A stretch of DNA of 64,000 bases, from the NCBI GenBank assembly GCA_036852015.1, contig JAANDG010000510.1, positions 42,892 to 106,891 on the forward strand. The letters run 5' to 3'. The notes beneath the pieces are model-generated. The model was not told where the DNA came from, ran no database searches, and was given only the letters and a program-made list of their open reading frames with translations. The first letter of the stretch is position 1. Each line of letters begins with the position of its first letter. This DNA comes from Pelodera strongyloides (lineage: Eukaryota; Nematoda; Chromadorea; Rhabditida; Rhabditidae). Shown piece by piece: positions 36,415-48,530 of the stretch. The translations under genes and the position numbers were made by a program.

Positions 36415-39400
36415 ATGAGGGTACAACTCGGCATCTTAGCCTTGGTGTCGGCTTGCCTGGCCTTCGATGCCGTTCTTTTCTCAGACGAGCAGGCGTTGAG
36501 GTCATTCATTATTTACAATTTTTAATAATAACTCTTTATATTCTTTTTTCGAAAAAATTGCCTAACGAAGGAAAAAAAAAGAGAAACAGAAATCAAATGT
36601 TGGGCACATTCGCCTAGTCTTTACAATCTTGATACACACGCTTTACAGCGGAGAATTCCCGTTCCCGTTCCCATGATATGATATTTATATTATTTTTTCT
36701 CTTTATTAATTATTAATTAATTTTGTTTATGTCACTAAATTAATTATTTTAGTGGTTCGCACCCTTCTATGGAGGCGCTTGTGGGTGGTGCCTCTCCCGA
36801 ACATCCTTTGGTTTTCTTGGTTAATCCTGATTTCACACTCGGGCAGTTCAGCAGGTAACATTATTTTCAGTTTTACTTCCAAATTAGGAAAGTTTATTTA
36901 TCCTCAGGTTGTACTTGGCTAGGCATATAAGAAACATATTGTTTAAAGCTGAAATTAATATTTGAATATTTGAATATTTATTATACCCATTAAAAGAGCA
37001 CAACGCCGTGAGAGACGATGAAAAAGAAAAATCAAAGTAGATGATATAGATACTTAGAAATAATTTCCACCAACAGTATATCGATTATAATTCCACAAGG
37101 TTAATAAAGAAAACGATGATGATAGCGAATCAAAGAACTTGGTCCCACACAAACATCCAACCCATATTTTATATTTTTAGTTTAGCTTAGCCACGTTACC
37201 TCAACAAAAGTACTACGTGTTCACGTTCTGAACAATCCTAAACATGCCACACCTAAAAGTACAACAAGCAATACAACAAGTAAATAGTAGCAATAGTAAC
37301 AATAGTAGCAATAGCGCGCTTGAAAATTAATTTTGTCAAATTTGAAATTTGTTAGTTTTCATCTCCTGGCGAGAAATTGATTGGCCACCGTTTGATCATG
37401 ATTATTTAGGGCGCGTTCGGGTTGCTCTTTCCGAAAGGAAAACATGCAAATTTATCGTTCGGGTTGGATCTTTCCGAAAGGATTTAATGCTTTGAGAAAG
37501 CAAAAAACACAGTATGAATTTGCATGTTGAACATGCAAATGTATGAATTTGCATGGTTAACATGCAAATTCATACTGTATTTTTGGCTTTCTCAAAGCAT
37601 TAAATCCTTTCGGAAACAGCCAACCCGAACGATAAATTTGCATGTTTTTCCTTTCGGAAAGAGCAACCCGAACGCGCCCTTAATTTTCTACTGATGTGTA
37701 CTTAAAAGTAAAGTAAAAGTGAACCGGGTGATATCAAACGAATCCGCGGAAACGGCCCCCCGGGATCCAGCTCAGAGGCTGGACATACTGGCCATTTAAA
37801 CTTCCCGGTGGCCAATCTGTCGATTTATCTCCGCTGGTTTTACCCAGCTACCAACTTTTACACCTTTGGTGGGGTGAGGGGGTTCCGGCCCGGGATCGAA
37901 CCAGTGACCGGTGGCGTGAGCAAGGGCCTTGCCACTTGACCACGCGCCCCCGTTATGTGTGCTTGTCATTGTCTATTGGTCAATTGCGAAATTAAATGCA
38001 TAGAAGTTTTTTTATATAGTATTTACCCTTCCATACTTCTTTCTCCACTGGTGTCATTTTATTTCTAATATTTATCTTTTTACTTCTACTTTCTACTTTC
38101 TAACTTGTTTGTTTTCAGATTCGCATCCGTCTACAGTGCGGAGGGTACCGTATCTCAACTGGCACAGACAGTCAAAGATGCTAAGCACTCGGCACAACGT
38201 TTTCTTGATCAAACAGTTCATGTAAGACAATTTCCTTTCCTTTGCTTTCCTGGTTTCCGAAAGTAACACTCAAGTTCCCAACCCAAACTAAAGGAACAGG
38301 ATGGACTGAAATGTAGTGTTTGAAACAAACCGCTGAAAACTGTTTTTATTTGTGATTATAGATTCTGTTTTTTTCATGGTATCTGTTATTTTTGTATTAT
38401 TAAGTATTATTAATTGCCTCATTGTTATAATTACCAGCATTACTATTAGCTTTATTTGATTTGCTTTGTTTAGGTTCCATCAGCTGAAGTGATTACTGAT
38501 GCATCGGATTACAAGGCCGGCCTACCTGTTTATATCCTGGCAGGAGAGGGCTGGGCCAGTCTCGAAACCCTGGCTCACGATGTTAGCTTTAATTACTTGC
38601 TTAAACATTTTTGACCCCTATGGTAGGCGCGCTTCAGCATCTAGCCTTTAGACTATTGCTCTAAACCTCACATTAAAGCGAAATACCGGTCGGTTTTTGA
38701 AACACATCGAGTACATCAGCATTCTTATGCAGCCTATGCAATAAATTAGAATAAAAAATCGAGCAAAATTCGAGCAAATTAGCATAAATACGTAAGAATT
38801 TAGTTGTCCATGATGCGTTTCAAAAACCGGCAGGTGTTTCGCTTTAATTTGATTCAGCGGATCACTAGCCTATGTCGATTTTCATTACTGAAGTTTTCAT
38901 TTTTTTTTAGTTTCAAGTAAACGCGTTGCATTAAAATAAAGCCGCCGATCCTACTAAGAATTTGTTTATTTGTGTGAAGCACATTAGTGTATAATATTCA
39001 TATTCTTCGCTTTCAGCTCCTACCTAACATGGCCGGATATATCGCTGTTCTGACCGCTACTGAGGCAGCAAGCCAGCACGCGGTCAGTGTTTATTTGTGA
39101 TATTCTTTGTCGTTGGGGTTATACAGTTGTATTATAGACGTCGATATTATCAGTTTAATTTGTTTTTATTAGTTACACCTCCAGGTTTAACCCTGTGACG
39201 CATTTTTGCGGACTTCTAAAAAAAATTTGTAATCCTAATTAAGTTCTTAATTGATTGTTACTTCATACTTTGTTACTTTCTTTATTCAATACAAGACACC
39301 CAAGTGACTCTGGTAGAGGGTCTGTTGAATTCCGGTTCCTGATTCCTCAGTCCCTTAGTTCTTATCAATATTGCTTGCAGTCTCGTGTGAAGCGTGTGTC

Positions 39401-42400
39401 CACCGATCTGCTCGATGCTGACGAGGGAGCCCAGGATCAGGAACTCGCCGTGTCCCCGTCTCCCACAGGAGGAGTTGTAAGTTTCTAGAAGATCGGGATT
39501 ATAAATTTCAGAGAATCTAGTCTTTCTTTTAACCATGTTTTCCTGCAGAGCAAATATTTTGCGATATTGGATTATTATAATTAGAAGTTTTTCGTGCTCC
39601 TAGCTTATATTGTATTCAGGCTAGGGGTTCTCAGCGAACTACAAAAAAAAATACGCTGAGTGCGTGCAAAATTTGTGAAATTAGCATACTGTAGTCAAAA
39701 TTACTTGTGCGAAAGAAGAAAGAATGCGAACAGTGTTTTCTCAAATGCGAAACCGAACATATATAGACGCTATCAGTAAAGTAGGATAGGCTTTAACATT
39801 GACAACTCTTACACGTACTACTGTTGCTTTTATGTAGAGACGTCAGGGATATAACAAAAATAAGTACCGGGGCTCTAGCTCTGCTCGGCGGTACATGGTA
39901 AGTTGATGTTGTGTTGTGTAAGAAATGTTAATTGTTGTCGGCGTTCTGTGGTCATCTTACTATTTCTCGTCAGTTTGTGACAGGACAATTAGTGCTTGTT
40001 TGATCTTATCTTTTATCTTTATTTTTTAGCCCACCGCCGTAACCACCGCAATGCCGTTGGCCCTGCCCGCTTACAATAGGTAAGAATGTTTATAATCGAA
40101 TATCTGGTTGGTCCTGATGAAGAACACCAGAAACCGTCTATTTCATACTTTCATAGAAATATCGTTGTTATTGTTTCATCCTAATTCACTAGCTAGTAGT
40201 TTCTACCCCGGTTTGTTATTGTGAATCTTTTTTTTTCAGGACTGACGTAAAGACTTCCCTGAAGACTGAATGTCTGTTGTATTTGGAAGGACTGAACATT
40301 GTTCTCACACAGAAGAAGGGAGATGCTCCCGCTAGCTGGCCATCCGCTGGAGCCACTATCCTCGAAGGGTTCTTTGATGTAAGTGCTTTAACACACACAT
40401 ATCGTCGGTAACCGGTCACTGTAGGTTTAGAGACCGTTTGGTTACTGGACACAATTAGTTTCCGACAGTCCAAGCCAAGTGGTCGCCAAAATGTGTTGGT
40501 AATCTTTCGATTGTGTGCAGATAATTTGTGTGTACATAGTATTAGAAGGATGTTTCATTTTTTTCGAATTCTTTTTTTCTAATGTAAGTTTGTGTTGAGG
40601 CTGCTGATTCCAACGTGGTTTGCCCTCCTGTGAATGCTTCCACAAAGAATGAGCCCCTCACCTACTCGTATGTTTAAACTTCTCTTTACAATAATGTACT
40701 AGTAGTTTGTAGTTGGTTCGTTGGTATTTCCAGCCACCTCCATTTTTCTGGTAAAAACAAATAAGCACTATTCGCGAGATCTTCTCTTAGTTTGGAATAC
40801 ACAAGGTTTTCTTTATTTAAATAACCGTCATTTTTCTTATTCAATTGCAGTTGGACCCTTACTATCAAGTCAAAGAATGAATCAGTGGGACACAACCAAC
40901 AGGGAAGTCAGTTCGTCGTGCCACCCAATACCGTCATCTCACTCAAGCTCAACTTCATGGTTTGTTCGTTTCGTTGTTGAGAATGTATCCAACTAGCACG
41001 TCAGCTCAGGGGCTCAGGGCTCAGCATCTAGCCATGAATCATTTGTAAAAATAAGAAGTGTGATGAGCCATGTCATGTATGGTATTCGGTGTATGGTTAT
41101 TTTATCATAGAAGACTGCGAGCATCAAGTTTGCATTGATTTTGCATGAGCCAATCCATAACATAAGTGAAAGCAAAGATATACACCCTATATTGTTGTGA
41201 TCCTGACCTGCCAAAGACCTTACCGCCTCTGGCTCTGGCCCACCTTTTCACACAGCAACAGCCCAAAATTTTTGCTGAAACTCTGGGACAGAGATTGATG
41301 TTTCAGTTTATGCTAGATTTATCCCAAATTTGATGCAACATCGAGATGGAGGTCTTTGTTTTTCTTGTCGTTTTTCGTTTTCCATGTGTGGTTCCTATAC
41401 AGAAATATTTCAGGCCGATCAGTTCGGTTATTGGGGATTGTCCGGCCTTGAACTTCTCTCAGATATTACCGTGAACAAGTACGAAGGAAAGGAAACCAAG
41501 GGAAATATGCTCGTTCGTTTTTTACTATACATTTTGTTTTAGTCTTACTAGTGTTTTAAGTTTATTTATTACTAATATGAACAATTTAACCGTCAGTAAG
41601 TAAAATTGCTTTATAGTATGAGGTTTTACTGTAAATTTAAAATTTATCTATTGCTTTCTGTCTCCAGGACAAGGACGTGACCGTGAAGGCCAGTGCCACT
41701 CCACAAGGACTGCAGTACATGCGCATGGGAGCCGTCTACAGGTATGTTGTGATAGTTTATTGATAATTTGTAGCGACCATCACGTCACAGAACTAAGCTG
41801 TTCTTCATATAGGAACTTTTTACAAACGTGTGTAGGTAGACCAGGTTTTTATACATAAGATTCCGATGTTTGACGTGTTTTCAGCTATGGATTCAACTGC
41901 GGTGATACCCCAGCCACATTCTTCGAATCAGATGACAAACAGTATGCCATCGGAGTGTCATTCCATAATTTCGAGGTTTGTGTCAGAGGTTTAAGCAGGT
42001 ATTAGTGCGATTTTATTGAGTACTGGTCCTGGGCTCGCGGGATGTTTGTTAACAATGATGTGCGTTGGGCACTGATGTGTTTTTACTTTTTTGGCATTGA
42101 TGTGCAGCATTGACATTGAGCTATGATTGCCATTTAAAGCGAAATACCCCGGCCGGTTTATGAAACACATCATCTAGCACACCATCAATTTTATACAGCT
42201 GATGCAAATGAACATTAATTAGACTAAAAATCGAACTAAATTCGAGCAACTTTGCATATATGCGTAATAATTCAGCCGTCCACGATGCGTTTCAAAAACC
42301 AGGTATTTCGCTTTAAAGAAAGGAAAAATTCTCAGACACTTTATCCAAGCGCTTTTAATCGTTTACGCTTCGACTTCAAAAGCGTCCTCCATTAGTCAAG

Positions 42401-43016
42401 AGCGGTTCAATAGTGTTGAGAACGCGTTCCGCACGGACTCAGAGTGGAATAGACGATTATTTCTATTTGCGTACTTATTCATTTGCTCCAGGTTGCCCTC
42501 TCGGCTGTGAACCCGGACAAGGGATTCTACTTCCCTCTTCTCGTTGGCGATTGTGTGGGAACTTTCTCACCAGGATCGCTTATGGGTATGTTCATTTTAG
42601 TTTTTTTTTACCGGCCCCTTTTGTTCATTTAATACACTTTCACTGGTTGTTAACCCCAAAAGTCTGGGTGTCTGGAATCATTCTCGAAATATGGATCTCT
42701 GCTGAGAACTTGTGCGGGTTTAGTAGTTCGAAAGAATTGCTCTTGGTTTCTATTACATGGGCACTGCTATGTCACTGCAGTCGTCTCTGTATTACAGTGT
42801 ATTAATGTATTTGTAACTAAAGGTGAGGGATGGTGGTAGTATGAAGTATGATCTAAGACTAAGACTGTTTGTGACAGATTTCCTTTAGGTATCGTCACCG
42901 GTCTCATTCTGATCAGTGTGTTCATCTTCGGTTTCCTCATGCTCAATTCGGTCCAAACAATGGACAGATTCGATGATCCCAAGCAGAAACAGATTGTTAT
43001 CAACGTCCGAGAATAG
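36415..43016 (+). CDS. V-ATPase accessory subunit ATP6AP1 (Ac45), 16 exons
   Basis: Exons are 36415-36500, 36753-36854, 38119-38221, 38474-38581, 39017-39082, 39381-39476, 39838-39897, 40030-40079, 40240-40378, 40600-40667, 40851-40959, 41414-41512, 41668-41741, 41885-41975, 42492-42585 and 42889-43016. The protein is 490 residues; human has 470. Residues 1-17 are a signal peptide. A basic RVKR site at 157-160 fits proprotein-convertase cleavage. The lumenal region has N-glycosylation sequons such as YNRTD and VNAST. A single membrane span lies near 450-470. The cytosolic tail TMDRFDDPKQKQIVI is the family signature. Ac45 helps assemble the proton pump's Vo sector in the ER and endolysosomes. 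The exon 10 acceptor was fixed by phase. Confidence 0.93.
37409..37679. mobile_element. PIF/Harbinger-type MITE, 271 bp, near-perfect palindrome
   Basis: The termini gggcgcgttcgggttgctct and the exact inverse are flanked by TTA on both sides (37406-37408, 37680-37682). The 3-bp TTA duplication and a GGGC start are typical of PIF/Harbinger. The interior repeats an atgaatttgcatg phrase. It lies in ATP6AP1 intron 2. Confidence 0.85.
37700..37951 (-). mobile_element. tRNA-derived SINE
   Basis: On the minus strand the head starts GGGGGCGCGTGGTCAAGTGG, giving a pol III A box, with the B box GGTTCGATCCC at 37892-37902. A non-tRNA body of about 170 bp follows. This is a SINE architecture. It lies 20 bp from the Harbinger MITE, in ATP6AP1 intron 2. 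Confidence 0.75.
38676..38844. mobile_element. MITE family B copy, 169 bp, ATP6AP1 intron 4
   Basis: The ends aagcgaaataccggtcgg and the inverse are flanked by TA. Confidence 0.75.
42137..42313. mobile_element. MITE family B copy, 177 bp, ATP6AP1 intron 14
   Basis: It starts aagcgaaataccccggccgg and ends ccaggtatttcgctt, with TA on both sides. Confidence 0.75.
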
Positions 43017-43647
43017 ATTATCAACTCAAAACTCGGGTGATTACATTCCCAGCTGATGGGAGCTTTCTCCCTTCCCCTTTCCCTTGTATAAATAAGTAGA
43101 GAGTATTGATATATATTCTCCCATGTGATCCTGTCTTGCCCTGCCCATGTAAAATTAGTCAAGCATGATTTACTGTAAAATTACTGTTTTATTCATTCCG
43201 AAGCATATTCCGTCCTTTCCTAGTCGGCCAAGCAAATTGTGTTATTGAAAAAACTCATTGTGGTACTGTACATTATAAGTTTTACTATCTTATTGTCTCT
43301 TATTTGTTGTTATGGAGATACATTTCAAATTTCCATTTTGTAAGTTTAGGTTTTGAAACTCCAGGATAAGTGCTCCCAATACTGTACAGATCTTATTATA
43401 AATGGTTACGGTATAAGAGCTGTTTTGTAGAAACCGTTGCTATTTCTATCTATCAATCAATATTTTAATTCTTGTTCTGTGGAACAAGTAGATTTTCATT
43501 TTTCATTTTCTTCGTGCATGCAGGTCTGTGGAGTTTTTGAAGAAACATAAGTCATTCCAATTTTTTTATTATTCTAAGAACTGTGTACTTGATAGAGTCT
43601 ATATACTGTAGGTGCCAGTAGTGTGATGACCATTGGTTGTGATCAAA

Positions 43648-43653
43648 AATAAA
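43648..43653 (+). terminator. AATAAA polyadenylation signal, likely of ATP6AP1
   Basis: It is a canonical hexamer about 630 nt after the stop codon. The next gene, convergent, ends at 43931, so a long 3' UTR to here is reasonable. Confidence 0.5.
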
Positions 43654-43930
43654 ATAATTGAAAATGTTTATTCAATATATTAAATTAAGATTTGTTTATT
43701 TGGAAGATGTCATTATGTTGGGAAAAGGCGAGTTTCTGAAATAGATGGATTATTACATAAAACACCAACTGAAATAAAATGCAGTATGGAAATAGTACGA
43801 TCCACTTTCTACAGCAGAATAGCTTCCAATGTACGTTTGTCGCCAATGAGGCTGGTATGTAAGCTACTTCCTAAGCTATGTATTTTTGAAATAATTCTAA
43901 ATATTATTAATTAATAGTACATCTGGAAGA

Positions 43931-46900
43931 CTAGAATAGTACCTCTTGATCAGTTATTGAACAAGCAGTATGAGCAGTGTCATTATCTTCGCAAATGTTA
44001 AAGTTTGATTCAATGACATCAGCACAGAGAATGTCCTCTTTTGGTGTAGAAATGCAAGGATTTGGTGGAAGAAGGCCGTTTTTTAGACGTCGAGCAGCTC
44101 TCTGAAAAGGGGGTTTAATGTATTATATATTTTCCAAGTACAAAGTACAAGGTTAAATTCCAAAGTACAGTAAGTGGTGAAGAACCGATAGTATACAGAT
44201 AGATGGTACGAAGGTACCAAACTGAGAACTACTGTAAATAAGTTATGAAGTACCAAACTTAGAATTACTGTAAATAAGTTGCTATTGGTGCGAGAAAGAA
44301 TAAAATACCTCAATGTCGAGAGATGGGCGTAGACGGCCTTCCGGGTTTCTGAATAACGGCATAGATATAACCCATTAAACAAACAAGTTTTGAGTTGAGG
44401 TTTAGTTATAGTTCAGCTTTGATGTATCGTAAGCTGCTTTTTGTTGCAGATAGCGTGTGATCTTGGAAAGGGTAGGAAAACCGAGATGCGTTTGAAAGAA
44501 TACTCTAGTTCCCAATTTCTAAAGAAATCAAGAATTAATGCAAATAAAAAAAGGGAATCTTATAAAAGAAATCTTCTTACCTTACCTATTCATCCTTCTC
44601 CGTCTTTCTGCCTCGCAAATCACTTGCATTATTGAGAGGGATGCGTCCTGAATGTAAGCTTTATATAATAGTTAACGTTACTGTAGGTATCATATTGCAG
44701 GTATCACTGTAGGTATACGGTAGTTAACCGTACCGGGTACCATATTCATCCATAGCGCTAACCTTTTCTTCCACGTACTCCTCGATTCCGCTAATGGAGC
44801 GGTCCAGATCCATAGACTGGGAGGATGCACCCGATTGACTGGTAGAAAGGACAGCATTCAGTTTGTGAGAGCCCTTCTTGAAAATCTAAAAAGGATTGTA
44901 GTTTGATCTCGATTGTTGTAGTTTGGTTGTCGTCTTTATATTTGTAGTCTAGCACAATATTCATGTAGAGGATTCTTGTGAGCGTTATTGGTCGTACGAC
45001 TTTTATTACGGTAGTTTTATTACGGTAGATTTACTGGTGAAGACCGGGAAAAATTCAACTAAACGTTCCACTCACCCTCTGTCGGACCCTCGGCTTGAAC
45101 GTAACGTTGGGTGCGTCCGTGTCCCGAGATGGGCCCAGTGTTTGTATCACGGACAACTCGTACGACTGCAAGTTATCGGTTATACTTGAATAAAATAACT
45201 GATCTCTGCCAATTCTATGAAAATTTTTATTATCATTGCTTAGGAATATTTATAGTTCATAGTTCCAGTTGAATACGATGAATAAGCGTACCACGTCTGT
45301 ACAGGAAAGCAGGCATACAAGACTAGGTGACTGCTTACCACAGGTGTCTTTCTAGTCAGAAGTTCTGGGAATATGTACTTGACGAGCCATGAAGTGAATC
45401 GGTGAAGACGTTTTCCACTGCCACAACCAACAACGGCGCCCACTAAAAGCCACTTTCGAGTTAGCAATAGATTGATGAAAGCAAAAAAAAAAATACAGTA
45501 TGAATACAGTATGAAATCGAAAAGTACAAATTAGCATGGTTTGCATGCTAATTCATACTGTATTTTTCGCTCTCTCTAAGCATTAGAACGTTTCCAAAAT
45601 GTCCATTCCGAACGATGAATTTGCATGAGAACGTTTCGGAAAACGCATCCCGAACGTGCCCTTATGGATAACTTTGACATACTACGCAGTGGACTAATAA
45701 AGACATAATAAGGGCTGTTTGTGATCACAGTACGCTACCGCGAGTCAGCCCACAGATCGAATGTTAATACTGTGATTCACTATGCAGTTGTAAGTGCCTA
45801 CCGTATCCATGCACATCCCCTGGAGCTCTGTTCTCCTTCTTTCTCCTGTGCGTGTGCGAGTCGAACACACTGACAGTGTCGGCGTCCCTTTGGTAGACGA
45901 GGAGCACGGCCCTTTCCAGGACAATCAGGACCATTGTGACGTTGGGAAGGTGACAGAGATGGGGACTGCAAGGGAAGGATTGGGTCTCTGGGAGAATAGG
46001 GAATAAATAGTCTGGACATTGCAGATCATGGCCAACTATTCTTACCTGATTCCGATTTATACTCTGCCTTGCTGAGAAGTGTATAAATTAGCTACAGTAA
46101 GCTAAGCTGGTTCTCTTTGGGTAGGAAAAACCATTGACCAGACAGTTGACGTGAAAACTCTACCTGTTAATGGCAGTCTCAATCTGGTTGGGCAGCTGGA
46201 GTTGAAGATCGCCCTGAAAGGAAATGTTTCCTTGTTTGAAGCACACAATATATTTTCTATTTGTAGAAAACATTCAAGTAGACTCTATATTGCGAATAAA
46301 TGACGTCAGCATACGGCACAACATATCCACGTCGAATATTCTGCATTTTTTATGGAATGTTTTCTTTGCTTTTACTACTAGAGGTAGATTATTTGATGTT
46401 CTAAAAAAAGGAATAAATAAACCCTTACCGTGACTGAGATAAAGTCTATTTCGTGAACTCTGCTTCCAGTAGTGGCCAGGATTGCATCCAATGCTTGAGG
46501 TACGGTAAATGTGTCTTTGATTTCATCATTGTCCTTCGAAACAGACGAGGTCGACGAATTCCGGGCACATCTATGGAGAAAAACGATAAGTTACGCAAGT
46601 GACCCTTCTGAGGCCGCATTCACCAATACACAGGGAGCCCCTCCCTAGGCTCATGAACGCTCTGAATCTCTCCTGGTCTCGCACTCTCTACTCTCTGGGG
46701 AGGGCACGGAGGACTCCCTACGTGTTGGTGAACACGGCCTCTGTTCTGTCTGTCAAGCCTTTCTTGCCAGTCAGAAGGGTCACCGAACTCTCCATATTGA
46801 CCATGTTTTCTCAACCCCAACAAGGCTTCAATCTCAAATCTATCACTGGCATTATTGACTCATCTTTCCACAACGCGCATTCAGACAAACAAACAAACAA

Positions 46901-48530
46901 ATTATACAATTGGCGCAGACATACGATAGTGATTGGCTGATTCGCTTGTCCATCGCATTCTTGTGTGCTGTATTTCCATCAACAATTCCGTTGACGAGTA
47001 CTCGGACTATATCTTCAGGCATTGCGAAACACTGAAGGTTATATGATTACTGATCATGCTTTTTCAATATCAATCATTGCACCAGTTATACGTAAACTAT
47101 TACCCATACTAAGGTGTACCGAAGTTCGATAATTATCGATCAGCTGGTCTTATAATGTATGGTTTGCATCGAGGTTTATTTAAAAAAATAAAGATGGAGA
47201 ATTACGCTTAGTTTTGCATTATATACTGTTACTACAAAAGTCTTGAAAAGAGCCCCACGTAAGTTGAAACATCATTCGTATTATCAAGCTTACATTATTC
47301 CTGAGTGAGTATTCAAATTGTGGATGTAATTCTTTTCTCGGACGGGACAATTCCCAGTTGTTTTGCGCATCCTTGCGGGGAAGTTGCACATCGAATCTGA
47401 ATAAATTTCACATATTTATAAAATTATATAACTTCCGTGAATGGTTAGTTGCAAGAAGCAAGCCGTGGGTTAAGATCACCTAGGTAATTCAACTTACGAC
47501 CGAAATTATTCCGCCAACTTTGGCCGGTGCGCGGCCTACAAAAACGAGTCCGGTGCAGGCGGCGCACCGGCCCCGGCCAGGCTGGGCCTGATGTAGGCCT
47601 GAGAACGGCGACCTTCAACTTTCATGTGTGTTTTAGTTCGCCAACACCACGCCAACAGCGGACCCACACCAGGCGCACCAACCGCCCGCCTTTTCCGTCT
47701 CTCGAGCCACTTTTCCGTTTATGGGCGAGGTGTAGGCGAGGTAAGCGCACACCTTTTTCGGGCCCAGTGTAGGCCACACACCGGCCAAGTTTCCTCACTG
47801 TTATTGCTTGCAGTAAACGCGAGAAACCATCAGTTGAACACCAATAAACCACAGTACTCCATAGCTACTACAATAACTCTGTAATTTCGTAATTGTGCCA
47901 CATGAATTACAATTGTTCCCGGTTCCATACCCAAGACGGGTAAACTAACTAACGCACCAAAATGGTATCCATTTCAAACCTGCAGAATATATCGGCCATC
48001 GCGAGTGTGATAATTGTACACGCATTCGATTGCGTCTGTCGGTCTGCGAATTTTGATTGTGAAATGAATCGGGGAAGCATCCAGAATAACACATTCTCAT
48101 TCTGGAATTAGCATTTCTTTACTTACTAAATGACACAAGTGACACCCTTTTCCCTTTAGTCTACTCTCCGCCACTATTCTTCTTTCAAGGCTTCGACTAA
48201 TTGCTGGGCAATTGCAGAATCATCACGATCCCAAGCCCTAACGAAAATAAAGAAAACCCACCAAATCGCAGGTTTCAGCACTATGGATCAACCTTGGCAC
48301 GTTCTGGAGCAATTGCAGGCTTGGAGTCTAAAAGAGAGTTTATGAAATTAGGAGGAATTCCAGGGGTGTCTAGGTCTGCAGGACTCCCTAATTGCTCTAC
48401 CTAATTATCAAGAACCTACCAGTTTCTGTGACCGGTCCTTGTTGACATTAGTCCTATGTGGTGGTATGGAGGTGGTCTCGCAGTCCTGTGCTCCACAACC
48501 CCTTTTTTCAGTTACACGCGCACGACACAT
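43931..48530 (-). CDS. predicted papain-fold cysteine peptidase, subfamily unknown, 14 exons
   Basis: Exons are 48530-48420, 48327-48262, 48101-47980, 47396-47294, 47031-46925, 46570-46429, 46213-46164, 45965-45802, 45442-45339, 45165-45076, 44885-44763, 44611-44586, 44348-44309 and 44101-43931. They give 472 residues in one frame. I do not recognise a named orthologue. A candidate nucleophile is Cys87 in RQTQSNACTIITLAMA at a helix start. A candidate general base is His271 in VSVFDSHTHRRK after two strands (TMVLIVLERAVLLVYQ), followed by HGYVGAVVGCG. This Cys-helix, strand-DSH and Gly order is that of papain/OTU-like deubiquitinase folds. The C-terminal 150 residues are basic and Ser-rich. 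The 3' end is the weakest part: reading on gives a stop at 43931, but a donor at 43939 could join a further exon near 43810-43852. Confidence 0.65.
44213..44282. repeat. tandem duplication, about 36 bp x 2
   Basis: gtaccaaactgagaactact and gtaccaaacttagaattact are each followed by gtaaataagtt. It lies in the last intron of the peptidase gene. Confidence 0.6.
45480..45662. mobile_element. decayed Harbinger-type MITE
   Basis: It shares attcatactgtattttt, ctaagcattagaacg and cccgaacgtgcccttat with the right half of the 37409 element. The left half is rearranged. It lies in a peptidase-gene intron. Confidence 0.6.
46610..46741. mobile_element. MITE family E copy 2
   Basis: It starts gaggccgcattcaccaatac and ends in the inverse gtgttggtgaacacggcctc, matching the 20125 element. 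It lies 40 bp from the peptidase exon at 46429-46570. Confidence 0.7.
47515..47791. mobile_element. GC-rich inverted-repeat element
   Basis: The ends aactttggccggtgcgcggc and, inverted, aacttggccggtgtgtggc bound about 277 bp that is far more GC-rich than its surroundings. No coding frame is convincing. It lies in a peptidase-gene intron. Confidence 0.6.
47832..47869. repeat. 38-bp direct repeat, copy 1
   Basis: It starts agttgaacaccaataaacca. An identical 38-bp copy starts at 49059. Confidence 0.8.

Noticed and set aside
43810..43852. Additional last exon of the peptidase gene ending in LIGDKRTLEAILL
   Set aside because: The phase does not fit the donor at 43939, so I preferred the simple read-through stop at 43931. 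Transcript data could reverse this.
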